Numbered from the stretch's first letter, positions 9,993 to 19,263 are shown. The stretch: DNA of 64,000 nucleotides from Nereida sp024640765 (GCA_024640765.1 JAHEEK010000004.1:248001-312000); one strand, 5' to 3'. Notes: generated from the letters alone by a model not told the origin. Program-made: numbers and translations.

Positions 9993-10594
9993 GACGCCAC
10001 CCGCGCACGATGTTCAGCGTCCGTTACATGGTATTTTGAGGCGATGAATTCCTCTGCGCGCACGATCCAGCCGCCTTTGCCCCCATCCTGACGACAGGCA
10101 TATTTGCGCGAGCACTTTCGCCGATCACCCAACGCGTAGTAATAGTTGCGCCGCTCAATACCATAGGCGTCGCCAATATGATCCGGCGCGCTTTGGGTCG
10201 CTTAAAGCACGGCCGAAATAGTCTGCGGGCCAATCTGACCGTCAACGCCAATGCGAAACCCGAGACGGCGGACAAGGCGCTGCAAAATCTTAACAGAGTT
10301 CGCACCTGCATTGACGTTCATGTCGAAAACAGACGCCTGCAACACCTGCGGTAACTGTGCAATTTTTGAGCGGTGAAAGTAGTGATCAATGAAAATCTGT
10401 GTTGCGCTGTCACGGCTGAGTTTGCGCACATCAGAAACATCCACATCGCCGTCACCGTCTAAAGCCAGCCCCAGACGCCGCATCGTGTGGATCGTCACCC
10501 CGTATTTGGTAGCACCTCCCGGATCATCGGGATCGTTCACAAAGCCGCCCTCGCGGGCCACAATATCAGACGCTATCTCATGTATTGATTGCAT
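9983..10594 (-). pseudogene. GTA-type endolysin (GH108 N-acetylmuramidase) with internal TAA
   Basis: Peptidoglycan hydrolase partner of the neighbouring holin. The N-terminal GH108 domain is clear: catalytic Glu15 in VAREGGFVNDPDDPGGATKYGVT, then FIDHYFHR, NVNAGANSVKILQRL and the peptidoglycan-binding segment VDGQIGPQTISAVL. Codon 131 (10202-10204) is TAA. The same frame continues as ATQSAPDHIGDAYGIERRN, YYYALGDRR, GGKGGWIVRAEEF and HRARVASWG, then TGA at 9983-9985. This is the conserved C-terminal half and it overlaps the holin start. The full frame is 204 codons including the terminal stop. One C-to-T change (CAA to TAA) would explain the stop. The truncated 130-residue product keeps the catalytic Glu but loses about 72 residues, so activity is doubtful. 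The start follows GAGGCAGG. Confidence 0.85.
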
Positions 10595-10737
10595 TAACCT
10601 GCCTCACCTTAACCATCGTTCACGTTTCGTAACGGATAATCAAAATGAGGGACGGCGGTTAACAAGACAGAAAGGTTGCGGTCGCAACGTTCCCTTAAGG
10701 CTTCAACTTTGCACCGCAAGCTTTTGAATTAATGTGA

Positions 10738-11181
10738 TTATGCTTCCGGCTCAACATAGACGCCCTGCTCTTTCAGCGCATCAATCACTTCGGCCGGCAT
10801 GTAAGTTTCGTCGTGACGGGCCAAAATTTCAGTCGCTACAAATTGACCGTTCACATAGCTTCCGGTGCCGACCATGCCTTCGCCTTCACCAAAAAGATCG
10901 GGCAAAATACCAGTATAGACGACGGGCACAGTTGCCCCGCCATCTGTCACGCTGAACGAGATTGCAGCCCCCTCACCACGCTTCAACGACCCCTCTGACA
11001 CCAGCCCACCAATGCGAAACACTTCGTTTGCGGGTGGTGGTGCGGCAATCACCTCGGATGGTGCGCGAAAGAATTGAAACGCATCTTGGCTCGCGTACCA
11101 GATCAAGCCGAACGACACCGCAAGCGCACTCGTGGCGAGTGCAATAATCTGGATACGGCGTTGTTTTTTCAGGCTTTTCAT
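10738..11181 (-). CDS. ccmE: Cytochrome c maturation heme chaperone CcmE
   Basis: Periplasmic, membrane-anchored chaperone that binds heme covalently and passes it to CcmF. The 147-residue protein has one N-terminal helix (residues 9-29) and an OB-fold domain. The heme-binding His123 and the following Tyr127 are present in ARHDETYMP. It lies 18 bases downstream of argC and is separated from ccmF by the GTA lysis pair, an order I recall as recurring in Rhodobacteraceae. Confidence 0.95.
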   Translation of the reverse strand: MKSLKKQRRIQIIALATSALAVSFGLIWYASQDAFQFFRAPSEVIAAPPPANEVFRIGGLVSEGSLKRGEGAAISFSVTDGGATVPVVYTGILPDLFGEGEGMVGTGSYVNGQFVATEILARHDETYMPAEVIDALKEQGVYVEPEA

Positions 11182-11199
11182 TGCGCTACCTAAGGAAAA

Positions 11200-12228
11200 T
11201 CACGGAAAGACAGGGGCCATCATAAGACCCTCTGTCTCTGGTAAACCTAACATTAGGTTGGCGTTCTGCAATGCTTGGCCACTGCTACCTTTTGTCAAGT
11301 TATCGAGAGCGGCAATCACAATCGCGCGCCCTCCTTTACGGTCTGCAACAACCCCAAGGTGGCAAAAGTTAGAGCCCCGCACGTGACGGACAGACGGGTG
11401 TTCGCCAATCGGCAACACTTCAATAAACGGCTCGTCTACATATTGTGAAACGAACGTCTCATGGATCGCGGCGGCATCGCCACTGACGTAGCAAGTCGCC
11501 AGAATACCGCGGTTGAACGGCGCGAGGTGTGGAGTGAACTGCACCTCAACCTTGCGGCCTGCAACCGCTGAAAACTCCTGATCGAACTCAGCCAAGTGGC
11601 GGTGCACACCGCCCACTCCATACGCATGAACGCCTTCGGACAGCTCTGCGTGCAGCAAATTTTCCTTCAACGCACGGCCCGCGCCTGACACGCCCACTTT
11701 CATATCTATGACAATATCGTCCAACCCAATCACGCCCGCTGCAATCAATGGACGCAGCGCAAATTGACCCGTTGCCGCATTACAGCCCGTGCCCGCAACC
11801 AAACGGGCTTTCGCAATATCATCGCGGTAAAATTCGGTTAGGCCGTACACAGCGATCTTTTGCAGATCGGGCGCGTCGTGGGGCAGACCATACCATTTTG
11901 TATACTCAGCCTCATCACGTAGACGGAAATCTGCGGATAAATCAACGACTTTCACGGCATCAGGCAGCGCACGGATCACAGCCTGTGACGTCGCATGTGG
12001 CAGCGCGCAAAAGACCAGATCAACGTTTTCAAACGACAACTCATCGATTTTAACAAGCTGCGGCAGATCCGTATGGCGCAGATGAGGAAAGACATCGCCC
12101 ATTTGCTGACCGGCTTTACGTTCGGCCGACAGACCAACGATATTGATGTCAGGGTGACCTGCAATCAAGCGCACCAATTCCGCACCCGTATACCCAGATG
12201 CCCCGAGGATCACGACGTTCTTGCCCAT
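11200..12228 (-). CDS. argC: N-acetyl-gamma-glutamyl-phosphate reductase
   Basis: NADPH-dependent reductase of arginine biosynthesis. The 342-residue protein has an N-terminal nucleotide-binding motif (GASGYTGAELVRL), and the catalytic cysteine is Cys149 in AGTGCNAATGQ. Many ArgC proteins have GCYPT here; the GCNAATG form is unusual compared with E. coli but the cysteine is kept. The conserved end of the catalytic domain, LDNLTKGSSGQALQN, is complete. The start ATG follows AAAGGC. It leads directly into ccmE with 18 bases between, so the two may share a transcript. Other arg genes are absent. Confidence 0.95.
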   Translation of the reverse strand: MGKNVVILGASGYTGAELVRLIAGHPDINIVGLSAERKAGQQMGDVFPHLRHTDLPQLVKIDELSFENVDLVFCALPHATSQAVIRALPDAVKVVDLSADFRLRDEAEYTKWYGLPHDAPDLQKIAVYGLTEFYRDDIAKARLVAGTGCNAATGQFALRPLIAAGVIGLDDIVIDMKVGVSGAGRALKENLLHAELSEGVHAYGVGGVHRHLAEFDQEFSAVAGRKVEVQFTPHLAPFNRGILATCYVSGDAAAIHETFVSQYVDEPFIEVLPIGEHPSVRHVRGSNFCHLGVVADRKGGRAIVIAALDNLTKGSSGQALQNANLMLGLPETEGLMMAPVFP

Positions 12229-12306
12229 GATGAGCCTTTCTAAATCACCTTGGCGCCCTTTAAGCGCAAAGCAGCCAGCGTTTCAATCACAACTGTCAAA
12301 TCCGCG

Positions 12307-13119
12307 CTAGAGCGCCTCAAAGGTGATGCCGCGCTTCATAAATTGGGTTGCGCGGTTTGATACGGTTGCCGGGTCACCCGTGGTCAAAAAGCTGCGAGCT
12401 TTTGCATCACCAATCATATCAGGGCGGCGCTCAAGATAATCAGCAAGGCTATCAGCCACCACGCGCGGTTGGCTGAACACTTTGACATTGCCGCCCAAAG
12501 CCTTGGCAAAGATATCTTCTAACAAGGGATAATGCGTACACCCCAGAATAGCTGCATCAGGGCTTGGCATTTTGCGTTGAAGTGCGTCCACGTGACTGCG
12601 CACCAAAGCTTCGGCCAAGATCAAATCACCGTCTTCAATCGCGTCCACCACGCCGCCACAGGCCTGCGCCTCAACATCAACGCCGATCGCACGAAATGCC
12701 AGCTCGCGCTGAAACGCGCGACTTCTAACTGTTGCGGGGGTCGCGAAAAGCGCCACGTGTTTCACATCAACTTCGCGCGGCGGCGAGTTATCGCCCCAGC
12801 CCCGTTCGGTCATTGCCTCAATCAAAGGTACAAACACACCAAGCACACGTTTGCCCTGTGGCACGCCCTCTTCCTGCATCCGGCGTAGCGCCGCAGCCGA
12901 CGCGGTGTTGCACGCAAGGATCACAAGATTGCAGCCCCGCGACCACAACTCATAAACGGCCTCGCGCGTTAAGCGGTAAACATCATCTGCATCGCGCACC
13001 CCGTACGGCGCGTGTTTGTTGTCACCGAGATAGATAAACGGCACACCTGGCAAGCGCTCTTCCAAGGCTTGCAGCACGGTTAATCCGCCTAATCCACTAT
13101 CAAATACACCTACTGCCAT
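12307..13119 (-). CDS. murI: Glutamate racemase
   Basis: Makes D-glutamate for peptidoglycan. The 270-residue protein has the N-terminal signature GVFDSGLGGLTV and both catalytic cysteines: Cys70 in LACNTASA and Cys194 in GCTHYPLL. I chose ATG 13119 because a GGAGG site lies six bases upstream. The GTG two codons earlier directly abuts that site and cannot use it. It is followed after 78 bases by argC. Confidence 0.96.
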   Translation of the reverse strand: MAVGVFDSGLGGLTVLQALEERLPGVPFIYLGDNKHAPYGVRDADDVYRLTREAVYELWSRGCNLVILACNTASAAALRRMQEEGVPQGKRVLGVFVPLIEAMTERGWGDNSPPREVDVKHVALFATPATVRSRAFQRELAFRAIGVDVEAQACGGVVDAIEDGDLILAEALVRSHVDALQRKMPSPDAAILGCTHYPLLEDIFAKALGGNVKVFSQPRVVADSLADYLERRPDMIGDAKARSFLTTGDPATVSNRATQFMKRGITFEAL

Positions 13120-13170
13120 GCGCACCCTCCACGCGGCCTAATCCATTCACACGACTTGCATCGTACCGGA

Positions 13171-14106
13171 TTAGTATACACGCCGTTCAAGTAATTGCTC
13201 TGCTGTTTTGTGATTATTTTCAAACTCATACCCCAAAGTCTCACCAACCGATGGATCCCCAAGGGCGTATGTCTGCGCCCGAAGATATCCCATCATGGCG
13301 CGGGGGTCTTTGGCGCGGGCATCCAGCTCACTCTGGGGCAATGGCGCACCGATACGCACGCCAACGGCACTATCAACGCGCCGCCGGAACTCATTAATCA
13401 AAAGCGCCATTCTGAGATTTGGGTGAAGGTGACTAGCGACTTGAAAGAGCCGGCTGTTGGTCCCTTCAAAGTAAATCGGCAGGACTGTGGCACCAGATTT
13501 TGCCACCATTTTAGCCGTAAAGCTGCGCCATGCAGGATCAAGCGGCCGGCCAAAAGGCCGTGCTGATGTGCTCACGGTACCGCCCGGGAAAACGCCAACG
13601 GCACCGCCCTGCGCTAAATACTCAAGGCTGTGTTTTCGCGTCTCAAGGTTGATGCGCATAGCTTCTTTGGTTTGATCAAAACTGATCGGCAGCACGATGC
13701 GCTGGATATCTTCGGCCTTGTGAAACACCGAGTTCGCCAAAATCCGGAAATCCCCGCGCCGCACGCGCGACAGGATGTAGCCCATCATCATCCCGTCCAA
13801 AATACCGAAGGGATGGTTTGCAACCACGATCAACGGCCCTGATTGCGGAATGGCGTCCAAGCTGCCCTCGCGCACATCAAGGTTTACCCCGTAGCGTCCC
13901 GCAAGAATTTCCCAGAAATCCCCTCCCGCAGCCACGTCTGCGTCGTATCCGCGGGCGCGCTGGATCAAGCCCAATCGGCCCGTAAAATTTTCAGTGGCAC
14001 GAACAAGAAACTTACCGCCGCGAGACGCCGCAGAGTGGGCATAAGTAATTTCACGAGCGACTTCATGATCGCGAGACAGCCGGCGTGGGAGGCGTGAAGA
14101 TACCAT
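13171..14106 (-). CDS. Lysophospholipid acyltransferase family protein
   Basis: The 311-residue protein has the acyltransferase block NHPFGILDG (His-Asp motif of the PlsC superfamily, here with five residues between, as in the hemolysin-like subgroup) and the FPGGTVST substrate segment. It likely transfers an acyl group to a lysolipid at the inner membrane, but phospholipid and ornithine-lipid substrates cannot be told apart from sequence. It lies upstream of murI on the same strand with a 51-base gap. The 234 bases between it and the divergent LysR gene must hold both promoters. Confidence 0.8.
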   Translation of the reverse strand: MVSSRLPRRLSRDHEVAREITYAHSAASRGGKFLVRATENFTGRLGLIQRARGYDADVAAGGDFWEILAGRYGVNLDVREGSLDAIPQSGPLIVVANHPFGILDGMMMGYILSRVRRGDFRILANSVFHKAEDIQRIVLPISFDQTKEAMRINLETRKHSLEYLAQGGAVGVFPGGTVSTSARPFGRPLDPAWRSFTAKMVAKSGATVLPIYFEGTNSRLFQVASHLHPNLRMALLINEFRRRVDSAVGVRIGAPLPQSELDARAKDPRAMMGYLRAQTYALGDPSVGETLGYEFENNHKTAEQLLERRVY

Positions 14107-14340
14107 GGTCTGATCCGTTCAAGAGTACGTTTAGCAACGCACACATGAATTGGTTACTGCGCGCAGCATTTTACATCAAGCCGCTCAATTCTTGATCATG
14201 CCGTAGCGTAATCACCCATATTTCCGATTATTGAGACACCCAAGCCAAGCTTGCGTTGCATGTAGGCCGCTAAGTCCCTATTTTAACTCCAAATACCGCT
14301 CTGTGCAGAGTGGCAAAACACCTACGGCGCGGGGCCTGCG

Positions 14341-15246
14341 ATGGACTGGGATAAATTACGTATTTTTCATGCGGTCGCTGATGCGGGCAGCCTGACACAC
14401 GCGGGAGACACACTTCACCTGTCTCAATCGGCCGTAAGCCGCCAAGTTCGCGCGCTTGAGGAATCACTAAATACAACGCTGTTTCACAGACACGCCCGTG
14501 GTCTCATTTTGACAGAACAAGGCGAGCTGCTTTTCGATGCGACACAGGCCATGAACAAGCGTCTTGATACGGCATCAGCCCGTATTCGTGACAGCGAAGA
14601 AGAAGTGTTCGGCGAGCTGCGCGTCACCACCACTTTGGGGTTCGGCAGTCTGTGGCTGGCCCCTCGCCTGCCCGCCCTTTACGAGGACTTTCCTGACCTC
14701 AAGATTGACCTGATGCTGGAAGAGCGCGTGCTGGACCTTCCTATGCGTGAGGCGGATGTCGCGATCCGGATGAAAGAGCCATCGCAAGCGGACCTAATCC
14801 GCAAAAAGCTGATGACTGTGCGAATGGTTTTATTCGCCAGCAAAAGCTATGTTGAGCAACACGGCGCGCCGCAAGATCGGAAATCCCTCGGGGATCATAG
14901 GTTAATTTGTCAGTCGCCTGATTCCATCCAAGTAGGCGCGGGACAGCGGCTTGCAGCTGAATTAATGACCCAAGATATCACCAGCTTGCTGACTGTGAAC
15001 AACTACTTTGGCGTGCTGCAGGGCGTTTTGAACAACCTTGGGATTGGTGTACTGCCAGATTACGTCCAAGTAGACACGCCCGATTTGGTGCGCGTTTTGC
15101 CAGACGTTCAATCAACGGAAGTCCCTGTTTATTTAGCTTTTCCGGAAGAATTACGCCATTCTAAACGCATCGCCGCATTCCGCGATTTTGTTCAAAAACA
15201 GATCGCCCTTGATCGCCAAAAAGCCGCTGCACCAGTGATGCGCTAA
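14341..15246 (+). CDS. LysR-family transcriptional regulator
   Basis: The 301-residue protein has an N-terminal winged helix-turn-helix (residues 1-60; FHAVADAGSLTHAGDTLHLSQSAVSRQ) and a C-terminal periplasmic-binding-like effector domain. The sequence between them (SEEEVFGELRVTT; LEERVLDLPMREADVAIRM) is characteristic of a highly conserved Rhodobacteraceae LysR group that I recall as often lying near trxB. The target is unknown. The divergent neighbour is the acyltransferase gene, whose promoter it might control. Confidence 0.9.
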   Translation: MDWDKLRIFHAVADAGSLTHAGDTLHLSQSAVSRQVRALEESLNTTLFHRHARGLILTEQGELLFDATQAMNKRLDTASARIRDSEEEVFGELRVTTTLGFGSLWLAPRLPALYEDFPDLKIDLMLEERVLDLPMREADVAIRMKEPSQADLIRKKLMTVRMVLFASKSYVEQHGAPQDRKSLGDHRLICQSPDSIQVGAGQRLAAELMTQDITSLLTVNNYFGVLQGVLNNLGIGVLPDYVQVDTPDLVRVLPDVQSTEVPVYLAFPEELRHSKRIAAFRDFVQKQIALDRQKAAAPVMR

Positions 15247-15332
15247 ATGGGGCAGTTTTAAGACGCTTCGATGATACGCTAGCCATGCAGAAAGCGCATA
15301 GCAGCATTGCGCAAATTTTAACCACTTTGCTC

Positions 15333-15444
15333 TTGCGACAATGGAAAACAGTCCCTAATTGGGCGGCATAGTTAAATGATTGTTTAACTACCTCCCTGTT
15401 GGACTTCGCCGGGCCCCCGCAATTTGCGAGCCCGGCTTTTTTTT
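15333..15444 (+). ncRNA. Candidate small RNA with exposed CCUCCC and strong terminator
   Basis: This lies in the 392-base gap between the LysR and RTX-Hint genes. Going downstream there is a -35-like TTGCGA (15333-15338), 17 bases, then TAATTG (15356-15361), which would place the start near 15368. Next comes a perfect 8-bp hairpin TAGTTAAA / TTTAACTA (15369-15390, loop TGATTG). A single-stranded stretch CCTCCCTGTTGGACTT follows, and then a terminator (GCCGGGC / GCCCGGC, 15408-15436, then eight T). The expected RNA is about 75 bases. The CCUCCC stretch could pair with Shine-Dalgarno sequences, as in the CCUCCUCCC-bearing CcsR RNAs of Rhodobacter. It could instead be only the 3' untranslated end of the LysR message. 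The remaining bases up to 15638 show no other gene. Confidence 0.5.
15408..15444 (+). terminator. Rho-independent terminator
   Basis: Stem GCCGGGC (15408-15414) and GCCCGGC (15430-15436) followed by eight T. It ends either the LysR transcript or the candidate small RNA. Confidence 0.9.
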
Positions 15445-15638
15445 GCCCCTCGCCCACGTGACTAACGCATCTGGGCAAATGCCAGCGGCGCCTACACACC
15501 GGCACACGGGCATATGGTTACTTTAGTCTTAGCTTGGAACTAATTATTACTTCAATTTTAATTGGTAACCCCCCCGTTTACCCGCACGCTTTACCCACGC
15601 TGGCTGACCCACCTCACGAATGAGTTAATCGCGCGCCT

Positions 15639-17011
15639 ATGAGTAGCTATATTGCCACAATCACCGGCACTAACGGATCAGACAATATTATCGTATCCGG
15701 GAACGGTAATACCTCTATTTCAGGTGGCGATGGCCATGACTGGATTGAAGTTGGCGGCGGAGATGACAGCATTTCCGGTGGTCGTGGTAACGACGCTCTT
15801 GGTGGTAACGGTGGTAACGACAACATTCGCGGTGACGACGGCGATGATTATCTATGGGGGGATTTCGGAAACGATACCCTAAGCGGCGGGCTGGGCAACG
15901 ATAGCGTTCACGGCGGCGAAGGGGATGATCATATATCCGGTGGCGATGGTGACGCCACACTCGATGGCGGTGCAGGCCACGACACTATTTCTGCAGGGCG
16001 TGGCAATGACACCGTGTCAGGCGGTGGTCAGAATGACCTCATTTATGGTGGCGACGGCAACGACAGCATTGATGGTGGCAGCGGCCGCGACACGATCCGA
16101 GGCGAAGACGGTCACGATACACTTTCTGGCGGCAGTGATCACGACTACATCACCGGTGGGCGCGGTGATGACACCATTTATGGCGGCGACGGCGATGATA
16201 TTCTGCTCGGCGGGCGCGGCAACGACACAATTTATGGGGGCGCCCAACAAGATACGATCGAAGGCGGACCGGGCGACGATCGCATGGTTGCCGGCAACCT
16301 ATCCACACATGATGTTTTCATCATTCGCGACGGGCACGGCATTGACCAGATTGACGACTTCGATTATATCGAGCCTGATATAATCGCCTTTTTTATGGCA
16401 GAAATGTTGTCGTTTTCGGATGTACAAAGCCGGCTGAGCCAATGGGGGTTGGACGCGGTCTTCACGTATGACAACACCGACTGCCTCGTCCTTGTTAATG
16501 TTGATGCCAGCACCCTAAGCAGCGCCAATTTCCGTTTTTCCGCCACCCCGCTTTGTCCTGCCGCAGATACGTTGATCCGTACCCCCGATGGTCTGCATCC
16601 CGTTCAAACACTCACCAAAGGGCAGCTGATCGCGACCCACGATGCTGGCCCGCAACCGCTGCTGCGGCTCACCTCGGAGAGGCTACATTTTCACAGCCCC
16701 GATGATCCCGCGAACCCATCCTGATCCGCGCAAATACATTCGGCAACGCACCCAGCACAGACCTTATCACATCACCGCAACACCGTATTGTCATCGATGG
16801 CTCACTGGTGCCCGCGACCAAACTGACCAACCGCAAAGGCATCAGGGCGATGCGCGGACGGCAAACGGCGCTCTATTACAATCTACTGTTTGAGCGGCAT
16901 CACATCATCTTCGCCAATGATCTGCCTGTTGAAAGCCTGCTACGCGAAGGCCCAGATCACACGCCCCTCACGCCCGTTCTGCCACTCATGCGGCATGATC
17001 CCGCCTTCTAA
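15639..17011 (+). pseudogene. RTX repeat protein with C-terminal Hint_2 domain, frameshifted
   Basis: Residues about 5-220 are hemolysin-type Gly/Asp nonapeptide repeats (GGxGNDTxxG, more than 15 units). After a linker, a Hint_2-type domain begins with Cys306 in PLCPAADTLIRTPDG. The frame then breaks at a C-run (16715-16717) and stops at TGA 16722-16724. One extra C would continue PILIRANTFGNAPSTDL, then ITSPQHRIVIDG, GRQTALYYNLLFERHHIIF and ANDLPVESLL to TAA at 17009-17011. That is the normal end of a Hint_2 domain. The total length is 3n+2, as expected for one lost base. Such proteins are exported and some Hint domains self-process; the truncated product would lose the Hint C-terminal half. 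Repeat-rich genes with homopolymers are also prone to sequencing error. Confidence 0.8.
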
Positions 17012-17103
17012 AACACAAACCAGAACCAAAGGCGTGGCCCCTTCCCCTTTTCTCAAAGCTGCTCTAAGAGATACCCAACGCCACATAGGGGACTTTTTGC
17101 GCC

Positions 17104-19263
17104 ATGACCGAACCCGCACTCACGCCTGATCTGATCGCTGCACACGGGCTTTCCCCCGACGAATACGACAGCATTCTTGAGATCATTGGCCGTGCTCCAA
17201 CGTTCACTGAACTGGGTATTTTTTCAGCTATGTGGAACGAGCACTGCTCGTATAAGTCCTCCAAGAAATGGCTTCGCACGCTGCCCACTACCGGCCCACA
17301 AGTGATCTGCGGTCCCGGTGAGAACGCAGGTGTTGTCGATATTGGCGACGGTCAAGCCGTTGTTTTCAAAATGGAATCTCACAACCACCCCAGCTACATT
17401 GAACCCTATCAAGGGGCTGCTACTGGCGTGGGTGGTATCTTGCGCGACGTCTTCACAATGGGTGCCCGTCCGATTGCTGCGATGAATTCGCTCTCATTTG
17501 GTGAGCCAAGCCACCCTAAAACACCGCAACTGGTTAACGGTGTCGTTGCGGGCGTCGGCGGCTATGGCAACTGTTTTGGCGTTCCGACTGTCGGTGGCGA
17601 AGTCCGCTTTCATGCAGCCTACAACGGCAATTGCTTGGTAAATGCATTTGCCGCAGGCCTCGCAGATGCAGACAAAATCTTTTACTCGGCCGCTTCGGGC
17701 CTTGGCATGCCTGTGGTCTATTTGGGTGCGAAAACAGGCCGTGACGGTGTGGGCGGCGCAACAATGGCCTCCGCCGAGTTTGACGAAAATATCGAAGAAA
17801 AACGCCCCACCGTTCAGGTTGGTGACCCGTTCACCGAAAAACGTTTGATGGAAGCAACGCTTGAATTGATGGCCACGGGCGCTGTGATCTCGATCCAGGA
17901 TATGGGCGCTGCGGGCCTGACCTGCTCTGCCGTGGAAATGGGCGACAAAGGTGGCCTTGGCATCAAGCTGAACCTTGAAGATGTGCCCGTGCGCGAAGAG
18001 CACATGACCGCCTATGAAATGATGCTCTCCGAGAGCCAAGAACGCATGTTGATGGTGCTCAAACCCGAGCTTGAGGCCGAGGCGAAAGCCGTCTTTGATA
18101 AATGGGATCTCGACTTTGCGATCGTCGGTGAAACCATTGTCGAAGACCGTTTCTTGATCATGCTCAACGGCGAGATCAAAGCCGATCTGCCGCTTTCTAA
18201 ACTGGCATCAACTGCCCCTGAATATGACCGGCCTTGGGAACCTACACCAGCTGCCGCCCCCCTCGAGGGTGTTCCGCAAATCGATCCGATCGACGGTCTG
18301 CGCGCGCTGATCTCAACGCCAAATTACGGCGCGAAATCATGGGTATATGAGCAATATGACAGCATGGTGATGGGCGACACAGTGCTCATCCCCGGCGCGG
18401 GTGCTGGCATCGTGCGGGTACATGGCACAGGCAAAATGTTGGCCTTCACATCTGACGTGACCCCCCGCTATGTCCGCGCAAACCCTGTTGAGGGTGGCAA
18501 ACAAGCTGTTGCAGAAGCATACCGTAACCTCACAGCCGTGGGTGCGACACCGCTGGCAACGACTGACAACATGAACTTCGGCAACCCCGAGAAACCCAGC
18601 ATCATGGGCCAATTCGTAGGCGCCATTCAGGGCATCTCTGCCGCCGTTGAGGTGCTAGATATGCCAATCGTTTCCGGCAACGTTAGCCTTTACAATGAGA
18701 CTGATGGCGCTGCTATTTTGCCAACACCCACAATTGGCGCGGTTGGCTTGATCCGCGACGAAGCAGCACTGATTGCCCGCGACGTGCGCGAAGGCCACGT
18801 GTTGCTGCAAGTAGGCGAAGCCGAGGGCCATTTGGGCCAATCCGCCCTACTTGCTGAGGTCTTCAACCGTGAGGACGGTGACGCCCCCGCAGTTGATCTG
18901 GTCGCCGAAAAAGCCAACGGTGACTTCATTCGCGCCAACGCAGAATGGATCGATGCCTGCACAGACATTGCAGACGGTGGCCTCGCGCTCGCCGCATTTG
19001 AAATGGCCGAGACCGCCGGTGTTGGTGTGCTTCTCGACAGTGCGGACACCCCAACCCTGTTTGGTGAAGATCAGGCCCGCTATTTGATTGCGACCTCATT
19101 CGACAAAGCCGAAGCATTGATGATTGCAGCGGGTCAAGCGGGCGTCACCATCACCTCAGTGGGCCGTTTTACGGGCGACACAGTCAAAATGGGCGGATCA
19201 GAAGCATCTCTTGCGGAACTGTCACAGGTCTTCCGCACCGGCTTCGCGGCTTCCGTGGCCTAA
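17104..19263 (+). CDS. purL: Phosphoribosylformylglycinamidine synthase subunit PurL
   Basis: ATP-dependent FGAM synthetase of purine biosynthesis. The 719 residues match the small PurL type that works with separate PurQ and PurS. AIRS-synthetase-like repeats are visible (FTELGIFSAMWNEHCSYKSS near the N terminus; VVFKMESHNHPSYIEP with the substrate-binding region; GGEVRFH). PurQ and PurS are not in the window. The start has a GGGGA site upstream. It is followed by bolA and grxD on the same strand. Confidence 0.97.
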   Translation: MTEPALTPDLIAAHGLSPDEYDSILEIIGRAPTFTELGIFSAMWNEHCSYKSSKKWLRTLPTTGPQVICGPGENAGVVDIGDGQAVVFKMESHNHPSYIEPYQGAATGVGGILRDVFTMGARPIAAMNSLSFGEPSHPKTPQLVNGVVAGVGGYGNCFGVPTVGGEVRFHAAYNGNCLVNAFAAGLADADKIFYSAASGLGMPVVYLGAKTGRDGVGGATMASAEFDENIEEKRPTVQVGDPFTEKRLMEATLELMATGAVISIQDMGAAGLTCSAVEMGDKGGLGIKLNLEDVPVREEHMTAYEMMLSESQERMLMVLKPELEAEAKAVFDKWDLDFAIVGETIVEDRFLIMLNGEIKADLPLSKLASTAPEYDRPWEPTPAAAPLEGVPQIDPIDGLRALISTPNYGAKSWVYEQYDSMVMGDTVLIPGAGAGIVRVHGTGKMLAFTSDVTPRYVRANPVEGGKQAVAEAYRNLTAVGATPLATTDNMNFGNPEKPSIMGQFVGAIQGISAAVEVLDMPIVSGNVSLYNETDGAAILPTPTIGAVGLIRDEAALIARDVREGHVLLQVGEAEGHLGQSALLAEVFNREDGDAPAVDLVAEKANGDFIRANAEWIDACTDIADGGLALAAFEMAETAGVGVLLDSADTPTLFGEDQARYLIATSFDKAEALMIAAGQAGVTITSVGRFTGDTVKMGGSEASLAELSQVFRTGFAASVA

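Noticed and set aside
10595..10737. CtrA site (TTAA-N7-TTAA) before the GTA endolysin
   Set aside because: Several TTAA half-sites occur but none at the seven-base spacing on either strand.
12732..13037. Plus-strand reading frame inside murI
   Set aside because: It is a shadow of murI with Arg/Pro-rich low-complexity translation.
15700..16290. CRISPR-like or satellite array from short periodic repeats
   Set aside because: The 27-base period is the codon period of RTX nonapeptides; repeats are degenerate and in frame, with no spacers.
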